DNA of 64,000 bases, taken from the NCBI GenBank assembly GCA_000442125.1, contig KE546976.1:1240001-1304000 (forward strand). Direction: 5' to 3'. Origin of the DNA: Opeltia flavorubescens. Lineage: Eukaryota; Ascomycota; Lecanoromycetes; Teloschistales; Teloschistaceae. This document shows, piece by piece, positions 54,151 through 64,000 of the stretch (position 1 is its first letter; every line of letters starts with the position of its first letter). A program made the translations under genes and the position numbers. The notes below the pieces were generated by a model, which saw only the letters and a program-made list of their open reading frames with translations, did no database searches and was not told the origin of the DNA.

Positions 54151-57100
54151 TCACGACTTCTCGTTCGCGCGTTGTAGTTGTAGTTGTTTTTGCTGCTTCC
54201 TTGCTTTGGCACTGAACATGTTCTTTAGGGTTTTAGTGCCACCGAGATAGAGCCATGAAGCAACGAAGACTGTCGTAGGATGTCAGTGAACATGCATCAA
54301 AATCAAGACCAAAATAACTTACCAACGGCGAAATTGAAGCCAATATAAGCGAATATAACTCCATAGTCAAGCCACCTCTGCGAATACTTGACATTGAACC
54401 CTCTTGCAAACTCATCTCCGTCTCTGTACTGGCAAAAGTCGCATAGACCGTTGACACCATCCGTCACGTTCCCACCAGCCATCGCAATGAAGTCTTGCGT
54501 GTAAGACTGGCAGGTTTGACCAGGTGGTGGTTTAAAGTGGGCCATTTCCGATTGCTCGCAGTTGACCGGCCGACCATGGACGGCGACGCCGAGGAATGCG
54601 TCGAGAATATAACGGAAGGGAGTAAGATAATACATCCATGAGCGCCAAAAATGGGGCATGGCTGCGTATGGAACCACGACACCGCAGAAGGCGATAACGA
54701 ATAAAAAGAAGACAGGGACTAGGATCGAGGCCAAGAGTTCGTTGGGCGAGAATGCGGCAATTGCTTGGCCAAATCCAACATAGAACATTTCGAAGAGCAT
54801 CATTGTCATCCAGGTGAACCCTGTCGCAAATGGTGTGGCACCTCGTCCAAGGGAAGGGAACCACCAGCAAATGAAGAAGAGCGTACCCGCAATGACACTG
54901 TACGGTAACTCCGGCAGGATAGCACCGGTGACGAGAGCAACCCAGCTATATATCTTCGAATTCATTTCGCGTGACTGGTAAATATTCCGGAAATCAAGGA
55001 ATTTTGGTTGTAGTTGCTGGATTAGCGGAGGTGAAATAGTGAGGGTCAAGAAAACGGAGAAAAGGCGCGATTGCATGTCGATCTGAGAAGTGCCGACATG
55101 GTAGAAGGTGAAGGAATTGAAGAGTCCGGTCTGTGATGGTGTTAGCAAAGGCTAGGAACCGGTAGAAGATAACCTCACGAAGATATGGAGCACAAATTTC
55201 CCAATCATGTAATCCGGAGTGCGCCAATATGACACAAAGGATCGCTCGACTACCGTGTAAACTTGCGTACCAAGGGGCATGGCGTATTCCCGGCTGTCAT
55301 CGGTCTTGGAGTTTTGTGATGCGTTACGGCGTTCGACATTCATCATCTCGATTTCGCGACTACGCTCTTGGTGTTCTGGAGATTCAGCCCAGACATCACC
55401 CCAGTCTTGACCCTGATAATTCGGATCACCAGCACCAATGGCTTCGAGCATGTACTCGGCGGGATTAGCGGATGGCTCGCACTTCTTCGCACCGTTGCGC
55501 TCGAAGTAATCAATCAGATGTCGAGAATCCTTACCAAGCGATCCATGATAGACGACACGACCGCCAGACTTTAACAAGAGTAGCTCATCAAAGTATTCGA
55601 ATAACACCGACGAAGGCTGATGTATGGTGACAAGCAATGCCTGACCAGAGTCGGCAAGCTTACGAAGGAAGCGGACGATGTTGAACGCTGCACCAGAATC
55701 CAAACCAGAAGTCGGCTCATCAAGGAAGAGTAACAATTCTGGTTTGCTGGCCAATTCCACTGCGATTGTGACTCGCTTGCGTTGTTCTTGATTTAAACCT
55801 GCACCAATCTTGCCAATGGTAGCTCCAGCAATTTCTCTCATTTCAAGCAAGTCGATGATGCGTTCGCAGTATTCATACTTCTCCTCGATCGGGACTTCTT
55901 TTGGTTGCCTCAGCTTGGCCGAAAACCGAAGTGCCTCTCGGACAGTAGCTGTCGGCTCGTGTACGTCCATTTGCTCCGCGAAACCGGTTGCTCGTTGGAA
56001 GGATCTTGGCAAAGATCGTCCATCGACCAGGAAGTCTCCAGTGACCACTCCGAAATTGACGCGCTGTGCTAGGGTGTTGAGTAGGGTGGTCTTTCCGGCT
56101 CCGCTGGCTCCCATAAGAGCAGTCAATTTACCCGGCCGAACATAACCTTGGACGTCGTTAAGCAGTCTCCGCTCACCGCCTTCGTATGGAATGGTGTAGT
56201 GGACGTTCTGATAAGTGAAGACAGATTCATTCCTGGCCACGCCCTTGACCAATGATTCTGAACCGCTTGATTCCTCCAAGTCAAGCTTCGCTCCGTCAGC
56301 AGCTGCAGCCTTTTCTTCGTCCTCAACGATGTTGCCTTTTTCCATGGCTTTAGTGACAGCTTTGGGTGCTTGACCACGCTTAAAGATTGTCACTGCTCCT
56401 CCACCTGCGTTGGGCTTTTGAAGTTCCATCCCGAGCATTGTAAGAAAGACGAAGAAAAGCCAAAAGGCGATCATGATCCCAATGTTCCGCCATAGATGAG
56501 CACGATCGTATGTGAATGCTGTTTTGATATAGGCAGCTCCATTTACGGTTGTGCTGCCCGGTTTGCTACCTTGTAGCGTACACGATTGGAATTCGGGTGA
56601 AGCCATTGGACCAAGGGGAACAAGATTGGGAGGAACGCATTGAATATCCAGATTGTAAAATTCATTAGCCATCAACGCTTCGAATCCATATTGCACCGGG
56701 TTGATCCATATCAACCTACGTGGTTTTACATCAGTGACCAAGACACATGATCGAAAGAGTGGTGACAAGCTCACCATTTGAACCAAGGATGCATTTTCTG
56801 AGGCGGGATCAAGTAGCCGGTGTACACAATCAATGCTTGGATAGCTACACCAGTGACCCTTGTAGCGACATCGAGGGATGATACCAGTGCACCCATAGCA
56901 CGGAATAGTGAATAAATACTCAAAGTTTCGACGAATAGTATCAAGAGACTGATGAAGAATTGTGAAGCTGTTGGCGCGAGATTGGACATCCAGTAAACAA
57001 TTATGTCGAAGAGAAGTACCTGCACCAGAACCAGTGGCAAATCGACCACTGTCTGTGCAATTGCATATGCCGAAGGTCGATAAAAGCTGAAGGATTTGTG

Positions 57101-59155
57101 TTTCAACAATATCGAGCGACTGGAGAAAACAGCCGTCAGTTCGGCCAACGCCAGGAGCGCATTGAAAAGGAGTAGCAGAAAGAGAACACCGCCTGGTACA
57201 GTAAGTCAGTAGTGATCTCACGCCTTTACATTGAACACACCTCTGAGGAAAACACCACCAGAAGTTTGTGGCATGTTATAGAAGAGCGAGCCGACAATCA
57301 AAGCCTGAAAGACAATACCCCCCCATTTCCCACCAAGGGTAAGCTTGTCCCCAAACATGATGAGGAATTGCCGGTTAGTGCACTCGATGACTTGTTTGTA
57401 GAAAGGTAAAGTGTAATTTTTCTGCTTAGTCGCTTTGGAGCGATTCTCGAGTCTTTCCTTCCTCTGAGCTTCAAGCTCTTGATTGAAAGTGTCAATATCC
57501 ATCTTGGTAGCCTGGAATGCGTCGCTGTTCTTGTATAATTGTTCAAATTGCTCTGCAGATCTCGGTATACGGTCTGCATAACCGTCCTTGATCTTGCGCT
57601 CATGGGGATCGGTGACGGAGGTGAGGAAATCAGCAGTCGTCCAGCGTGCGGGTCTCTCAAAGCCTAGGCCTTCAAAATACGATACCGCATCCTGCGTAGA
57701 GCCGTAGTACAAGCATCGACCTTCGTCAATCAGGATGACCTTGTCAAAGAGATCGTAAAGACTCTCTCCAGCTTGATATAATGCAACCAATGTCGAGATA
57801 TGGGCCATGTTTGTCAGGGTTCGTAGAGACTCGACATACTCCAAAGCCGTGCTCGCATCGAGTCCTCTTGTTGAATTGTCCCAACATTGAGTACTTGCTC
57901 TTGTGATCATAGCCTCTGCGATACTCACACGCTTTTTCTCCCCTCCGCTGACGCCACGTACGAACTCATCACCAACCTTGGTCCCAAGGGTATGTTCGAT
58001 CCAGAAAAGCTTGGAAACGACGCGGAGAAATTCCTTAACATAGTCTGCCCGGCTCTCACCCTCGTTGCGAGACTCCTTCCCTGGTGTTCGAGTCTTCAAG
58101 GCGAAGGAAAGGGTGGCTTTAACGCTCAACGTAGCGTAATGGAGGTCATCTTCCGGATTGTACACAATCTCTCCACGATAATTCTTGCCCATCTCTTTCG
58201 CATCAGTCCCACCATAGGTTACATCGCCATCAATACTCTCAAATCCGAACCGTTGATTAGCTAGTACCTTCAGGAAGGTGGAACAGCCTGAGCCTGGTCG
58301 ACCCAACACGAGTAACATCTCCCCTGGTCTGACGCACCCAGTAAAGTCATTGAGAATAGTCCGTATCGGTGGCTTGCTCGATGCACTTTGTCCTTTGCTG
58401 AAGACCTTGGTCAAAAGTCTAGGCAATCCCAAGAATGGATCGCTCAACGTAGGTTGTAGTGCAGCTCCAAGACCCATGCCCTTGACAGTCAAGTTCTTCC
58501 ACATCAAACCAACATGCCGGGTCTTCTCTTCCTCCGAATTGTCCCGACGGTTTTGACCAAACATACGCGACATCAAGCGTTCAATCTCTGCTTGCTCTTC
58601 CTGTGTGATGACTGGTGTCAGGTCCGACCCAGGGTGGTCGCTGGTGTTTGTTTTCCTCCTGCTCAGAACCCTAAAGATATCATCTTGGGTCATGGATCCT
58701 GAGTTTCTCTTGTGCGACTTGGGTCGTTGATCGGCCGTTGCTGCTGACTTAATGGGCTGGAACCTGCCATCGGAATCATAATCATCCTTTTCATTATAGT
58801 CTTGTAGGGTTGACGTGACTGTCATTCGATGCCCAGGAATGGAGACGTCATCTCGCGACGATGCTGCTTGGGAGATCATATTGCTTGATCTTTGATTGTT
58901 CCAATCCGAGGGCTGCTCAGTATTGCTGGACTGTGAGCCTGAAGCTGAAGGTACTGCAGTATTTTCACCCGAAACATAGCTGGTTCCTTGGTGTGGATTA
59001 CTGGTCGCAACGAATTCGTTCCGTCTCATGTTTTGGTCGGAATGGCTCTGTGCATAAGCTGCTTCAAGCATATCTGAATTCGTAGAATTAGTATGTGCCA
59101 TGTATTGCTGACGAAAGCTATTCGCTGATGTTGATGGCCAAGGCATTGAGGCCAT
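54151..59155 (-). CDS. PDR-type ABCG multidrug transporter, 1,598 aa
   Basis: Five minus-strand exons (57241-59155, 56775-57192, 55179-56715, 54323-55130, 54151-54269) join in frame. The layout is NBD-TMD-NBD-TMD. NBD1 has the PDR-type Walker A GRPGSGCST (about 285-293), signature VSGGEKKRVSIAEA and DNSTRGLDAS. NBD2 has Walker A GASGAGKTT, a signature-like LNQEQRKRVTIAVEL and LFLDEPTSGLDS. Such asymmetry is normal in this family. An extended polar N-terminus of about 200 residues precedes NBD1. The TMD parts show NMPQTSGGVFLRG, a PDR motif, and many hydrophobic helices. These pumps export azoles, plant defence compounds and secondary metabolites across the plasma membrane. Divergent from the NRPS-like gene, separated by 1.5 kb. 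Confidence 0.95.
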
Positions 59156-60650
59156 CTTGAGCGCAATGCCTGTATCAAAAGGGAAGGAAATGAGGGGAAG
59201 AAGTGAAGTATTGAGAACTGTAAGCACTGTGCTCACAATCCTGCACGCCGAGAAAGGAAAAAAGCTGCCTTGTGGGGGATGCAGCAAGAGCTTGAGAGAA
59301 CGAAAATGAAGTGACCAATCAGTGGAATGGAAACCAAAGATCCCTGAAGTTGTGCATAATGCAGCATCGTCATAACGCTCGGGCCGGAGCTCCGGAGTTT
59401 CGTGCCACCGGAGATATCTTGACCGAGATCCCGTTCTCAACCTACCCGCTCTTGGACCCTAGCACAAAAAGTGAATAGAGAGGGTTGCATTGGCATACGG
59501 TCATCGCAGGAATTGCTACGGAAATCACGCGTAACATCTCTCGGCTAATCTGAAAAGAGGGATATACTTGATTGACTGCTATCATCGTGAGTGTTGATAC
59601 ACGAGTGTCGTCATGNTTGGCTGGAAGTCGTTGTATCGATTCCGCCTCTATTCACTTTTTTTTGGCTACCCGATGGCCGCTTTACCCTTTTGGAACTCAT
59701 CATGCGCGTATTCCGCCAAGTGATGTGTAAGCGACTCGCTCCCTCTCCCCCAGAATTGTTGGTATGAATCCTTCATTTCGGGATCATCCGAATCCTTCAG
59801 AGTTGAATCCTGGCGGCGTACCCGAATTTGGCGGCCCAAGGATTAGAATTTCGTACTCGTTCTATAGCGCCTTGGCATTGTTCTATGTTGAGACATCCAG
59901 AGTTGACAGCCCCAGTCCAGACTTGAAGTTGTTGCGCCTGTGAGACTACTGATCCGTCGCGACTTGAACGGCAGGTTCGTCTGGACAGCTGTGGGCAATT
60001 CCAACATCCGCGGCATCCGAAGACCCTGCCGTCATTTCGTGCGCCTTTCGTCCGGAACGGAAGGTCCTATCAGAGCTTCTTAGGGTTGGAGGATGCATAG
60101 GATGAGTAGGTAGACAGCTAATCAGATTGGAGCAGGCATTGAATGTTATAAAGTCTGCTTGCGGATCCAGTTGCTGTTTTGCATTGTGTCTCAAGCTCTT
60201 GAGATGTAAGATAGCTGGTAATGCATGGGCGTGCCGATTGGGAAGTCCAGATCATGCAAATGGAATCACAAAGATCATGGACTGGAGTATATGATCATTG
60301 TATCGCAAAGACCAGAGCAGCTATGGTTATAATCCATACATAAACCGCATCTGTGTTAGAGGTTCTAGAAGACCTTGTAATCCATACCTCGACTTTCATG
60401 GGGTAAGAAATCTTCGAAGAGATCAAAACACCCTCTGCCGGAGATCTTGTGCTTGAACACGGTATAGCAAATATGCAATTCATGCTCAACCGTGCATTGA
60501 CATATTTTCACTTCAGGTTTCGAAGAACAATGCTGTTGTGAATTTTACGTCATGACTAAATCACAAAAAGTCACGTGATAGCGATAATGGATGTCTTAAC
60601 GATGTATCAGTTCAAGAAAAAATGGAGTTTGTGAATACAGTGTAAGCACG
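59156..60650. other. 1.5 kb divergent promoter region
   Basis: Between the ABC transporter and the NRPS-like gene. CT-rich near the transporter start and AT-richer near the NRPS-like start. One unresolved base at 59616. No coding found. Confidence 0.55.
60572..60577. promoter_or_regulatory. E-box CACGTG ahead of the NRPS-like gene
   Basis: GTCACGTGAT lies 74 bases before the ATG at 60651; CACGTG is bound by bHLH and some bZIP regulators. Inference from motif and position. Confidence 0.35.
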
Positions 60651-63600
60651 ATGATGGGTGACCTGAATTACTTTGTGTGTACTCTCGGGCAAGCAGTCAA
60701 GATCAACCAAAGGAACCCTCACCAATACTCAACCATAAATGAATTCATTGATCATCAAGCTCATAATATTCCAGACAGACTAGCTGTTGCTTTCCCCGTG
60801 CCGAAAGATGGCGGGCTTGATGTGATTTGGGCTTCAAAAGTCTTCAGTAAAGATATCACTCCATATAGGTCATGGTGACTGATCGTTCTCCTTAGCTTTC
60901 AGAGAACTTCGTTCACTATCTATTCATGTCGCACAAAAGGTCTCGACAATTCTCACCACCGCGAATGGAGTTACACAAAGTTGTCAAACGTTTGCATTGC
61001 TATGTTCTAGCTCTGTAGAATTTCTCTTTGCATGGCTAGGCCTGTTGCGCCTGGGTCACTCGGTCATCCTAATAGCGTACGTTTACCTGTGACACCAGAG
61101 TCCATTCGCAGCTGATATGACTGTCAAGCATGAAGACCTCAGTGTCAACCTACTGCAATCTCTCACCTGTGTCGAATCTGTGACGTCCAGTATTTGTTCC
61201 ATGACCGAATACATCATGACCTAGCTCGAAGATCTACAGAAGTTTCAGATTTCATGCTCAAGATTCTCGAGATCGCGGAAATCGAAAATGAGGTAGACAT
61301 ACCTAGTACAACTCCGACTTTGGAATCACCAGGTCCAGTCCCAATCGCAACCGATACCGCGTTCCTATTCCACACGTCTGGAACGTCAAGCGGCCTTCCA
61401 AAACCGATTCCGCAGACACACAATGGCGCTATTGGTGTCCTTCCTCGTCTACCAAATGGATACGAGAAAGCCACCTTTACTACTACGCCACTGTATCACG
61501 GAGGAATTGCAGACTGCTTTCGAGCCTGGACGAGTGGTGCTCTGATCTGGTTATTTCCCGGAAAAGACAAACCAATCACGGCGGCGAACATTCTCAAGTG
61601 TCTTCAAAGCGCAAAAGATGCTGAAATCTCCCATCAAGCAGCTCCAATAAAGTACTTTTCATCGGTACCATACGTCCTACAAATGCTCTCGGCGGAATCT
61701 GAAGGGTTGAAGACCCTTCAAGAAATGCATATAGTAGGGGTCGGTGGCGCTGCACTTTCCCCGGAATCTGGTGACTTGCTTGTCTCCAAAGGCGTCAACC
61801 TCGTATCTCGTTTTGGAAGCGCAGAATGTGGGTTCTTGCTATCATCCCATCGCGATTACGAAAAGGACCAAGAGTGGCAGTGCCTTCGTAGTCATGGCTC
61901 CGACCTCTTACAATTTGAAACCCAGAGCGAAAATGTTGGCTTGTCTGAACTGGTCGTCCGACGGGACTGGCCTCATATGGCCAAGAGAAATCGTGAAGAT
62001 GGATCATTTGCAACTGCAGATTTGTTCGCACCTCATCCCACCATCAAGAACGCTTGGAAATACCATTCAAGGGCTGATTCTCAATTGACTCTAATTACCG
62101 GCAAGAAGTTTGACCCAGCACCTTTAGAAGCTGCAATCTCTTCACATGATCTCTTGAGTGATGTGTTGATCTTTGGAAATGGAAAGCAATCACCTGGGGC
62201 TTTGTTGTTTCGTTCGGAAAAATCCAAAAATATGGACGGAGCTCGCTTGTTAGCCAAAATTTGGCCAACGATTGATAGACTGAATAAAGAGGGGCAGGCT
62301 CACACAAGGCTTTCAAGGAAGCTGCTGATTGCTATGGATCCCGAATCGCCAGAATTGGAAAAGAGCAGCAAAGGTACCACCCTACGCACCCAAGCTGAGA
62401 ACCGATACCGCCAGTTGATCGAGGCTGCCTACAATCCATCGGGCGATGTGAGCAATGGATCCAGCCGATCATGCAAAGAAATCATCCTTGAGCATGAGAT
62501 ACCTACAGCCATCATGAAAGTTATCAATGAGGTCGTTGGGAACGGTGATCGAATACCTGACGATGTTGACTTATTCTCATACGGTGTGGACTCTGTTGCC
62601 TGTATGACTATTCGAGCTAGATTACAGGCAGTCAGTGAACATTCCGACACTATGAGAGTAATATCTGACACGGCTGTAGACAGTACTTGGGCCAGAAGCG
62701 TCAGAGCTACCGCTGAATATTATCTATGACTGCGGAAACATTAACAGGTGATCGATATACCTTATGAAGGCAAAGGATATAAGCTAATGCCGATACACAG
62801 GCTTTCGAGGTATCTGCTTGACGTCCGTCAAGATCGTGCTACAAAGTCAGAAAACGAACTAGAATCGATGAGAAATCTCGTGGATCAGTACAGCAAAATC
62901 CACTCCCAGCCAATTGAGCCTCGGAATGAGACAGCAAATGATCAAGATAGTAGAGAAGAGCCTGGCCAGTCTCCACCGCCAGCAGCGGAACACGTGGTAC
63001 GTCATCTGATATACCGTGTACTTTGCTTCGTCGTCAATGAGTACTCTTTGTGACTTCCGGATTCAACATGGATGTTGTGCGCCCCAAGAACGGTTACTGA
63101 TTCATTTCGCCAGATCCTTACTGGTGCAACTGGTACCCTCGGCGCCCATATACTCTATCTTCTCCGCTCTTCCTCAACCTTTTTCCGCATCACCTGCCTT
63201 GTCCGCGCCGCTTCCCCTCTTGCAGCTCATGAGCGAGTTAGTAAATCCCTAATAGCAAGAGGAAACCCTGGTCTTCCATCTTTCTCAACCTCTTCTCCTT
63301 GTGCTACCACTACAACTCAACCAAATCCCCTTGACGCCTCCTCGCCTCACGTTGTCTGCCTCCCGACCACATTCTCTCACCCAACCATGGGTCTCGACAC
63401 CGCAGCATACACCGACCTCGCCAAAACATCATCTCTCATCATCCACGCCGCATGGGCCGTCAACTTCACCGCCCGCCTGCGCTCCTTCGAAAAAGACCAC
63501 ATTGCAGGCCTTTCCCACCTCCTCTCTCTCTCCCTCGCCTCTTCCTCATACCATAACTCATCGCCCCGCCAACCACAAACTCCTCAACCGCGCTTCCTGT

Positions 63601-64000
63601 TCCTCTCCTCCACGGCTTCCGTGACCTTGTTCCCCTCTAACGGAAACCTGATCCCGGAACGCTTATCCCGTAATCCAGAGGATGCAAGCCCATTGGGTTA
63701 TAGTCGTAGTAAATGGGTCGCGGAGCAGATTTGCAATAATTTCCATAATCACCTTCATCCCTCGACCTCTTCCTCGACTTCGTCCCCGAGACCGAATATC
63801 GCTATCCTCAGAATCGGCCAACTTTGCGGCGATACCCAGCAGGGGATATGGAATATGAGTGAAGCCTACCCGCTCATGCTTTCTACAGCGCCGGTCTTGC
63901 ATGTTTTGCCGGATCTGGGTAAGATGCCGCTGGATTGGATGCCTGTGGATAGGGCGGCGGAGGCGGTTGTGCAGATCGCTGAGAGTTTGGCCGCTGGTGG
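60651..64000 (+). CDS. NRPS-like adenylation-thiolation-reductase enzyme (3' end cut)
   Basis: Six exons seen (60651-60846, 60896-61076, 61136-62634, 62705-62747, 62801-62996, 63114 onward) join in frame to about 1,000 residues before the window ends. Adenylation domain: FLFHTSGTSSGLPKPIPQTH (ATP-binding core), RFGSAECGFL, YHSRADSQLTLITGKKFDP. Carrier domain: LFSYGVDSVACM with the pantetheine Ser near 612, ending LPLNIIYDCGNINRLSRYLL. Reductase domain from about 706: ILTGATGTLGAHILYLL (NADPH Rossmann), SLIIHAAWAVNF and YSRSKWVAEQ (YxxxK). This A-T-R order without a condensation domain is that of carboxylic-acid reductases and alpha-aminoadipate-reductase-like enzymes, which activate an acid, load it and release it as aldehyde or alcohol. 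The acid is unknown. A pump gene is adjacent. Confidence 0.9.

Noticed and set aside
15517-59616. Three single n bases (15517, 49391, 59616) as possible natural breaks
   Set aside because: They are unresolved assembly bases; the two in genes keep the reading frame or fall within an intron.
1-64000. tRNA, rRNA genes, CRISPR arrays, operons
   Set aside because: No convincing tRNA box A/box B pairs or rRNA sequence were found by eye, and spaced-repeat arrays are absent; genes are spliced eukaryotic units. A tRNA could still be missed without a covariance search.
1-64000. Retrovirus-like or LTR elements
   Set aside because: No long direct repeats with gag-pol type reading were recognised; the only mobile element supported is the DNA transposon at 46.8 kb.

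Overview
The window looks like nuclear DNA of a filamentous ascomycete (Pezizomycotina). Genes carry short introns of about 45-100 bases with GTRNGY-type donors and CTRAY branch sites. The families are typical of that group: HET, a NACHT-ankyrin NLR-like protein, a PDR-type ABC transporter, a berberine-bridge-type flavoenzyme, a carotenoid-cleavage oxygenase and KP4-like secreted proteins. One AT-rich island shows CpA/TpG depletion, the signature of repeat-induced point mutation (RIP). I cannot name the species; a leotiomycete is only a guess. Three single unresolved bases (n at 15517, 49391 and 59616) mark this as draft assembly.

Layout. 1-5 kb is gene-poor, with fragments of uncertain coding. 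5-19 kb is rich in small and mid-sized secreted proteins: a dibasic-flanked GGHPP-repeat protein, a Cys-rich CBM-like protein, a 169-residue secreted protein, a Thr-rich wall-type protein, an 8-Cys defensin-like peptide and a 12-Cys peptide. Several have Lys-Arg or Arg-Arg sites ahead of a Cys-rich mature part. A coiled-coil protein and a carotenoid-oxygenase-family enzyme sit among them. 20-24 kb holds an SNF2 helicase fragment and two tandem KP4-like genes; a third KP4-like gene lies 14 kb further on at 38 kb. 24-38 kb holds a secreted FAD oxidase, an F-box-like protein, a secreted orphan, a HET protein, another secreted orphan and a four-exon orphan. 39-46 kb holds a two-TM protein, the initiator-tRNA modifier RIT1, and a 1,471-residue NACHT-ankyrin protein with a ZZ-type zinc motif. 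A RIP-altered Tc1/mariner element (46.77-48.47 kb, TA-flanked) lies in the upstream region of that gene. 49-64 kb holds a secreted S41-type protease-like protein, a GT8 glycosyltransferase, a 1,598-residue PDR-type ABC transporter and, divergent from it, an adenylation-thiolation-reductase (NRPS-like) enzyme cut by the window end.

How the genes fit together. Themes are secretion (antimicrobial or effector-like peptides processed at dibasic sites), self/non-self or cell-death sensing (HET, NLR), and secondary metabolism or efflux (carboxylate-reductase-type enzyme plus pump, carotenoid oxygenase, FAD oxidase). RIT1 and the GT8 enzyme are the more housekeeping-like genes. The pattern fits an accessory, effector-rich region of a plant- or microbe-interacting fungus; that is inference.
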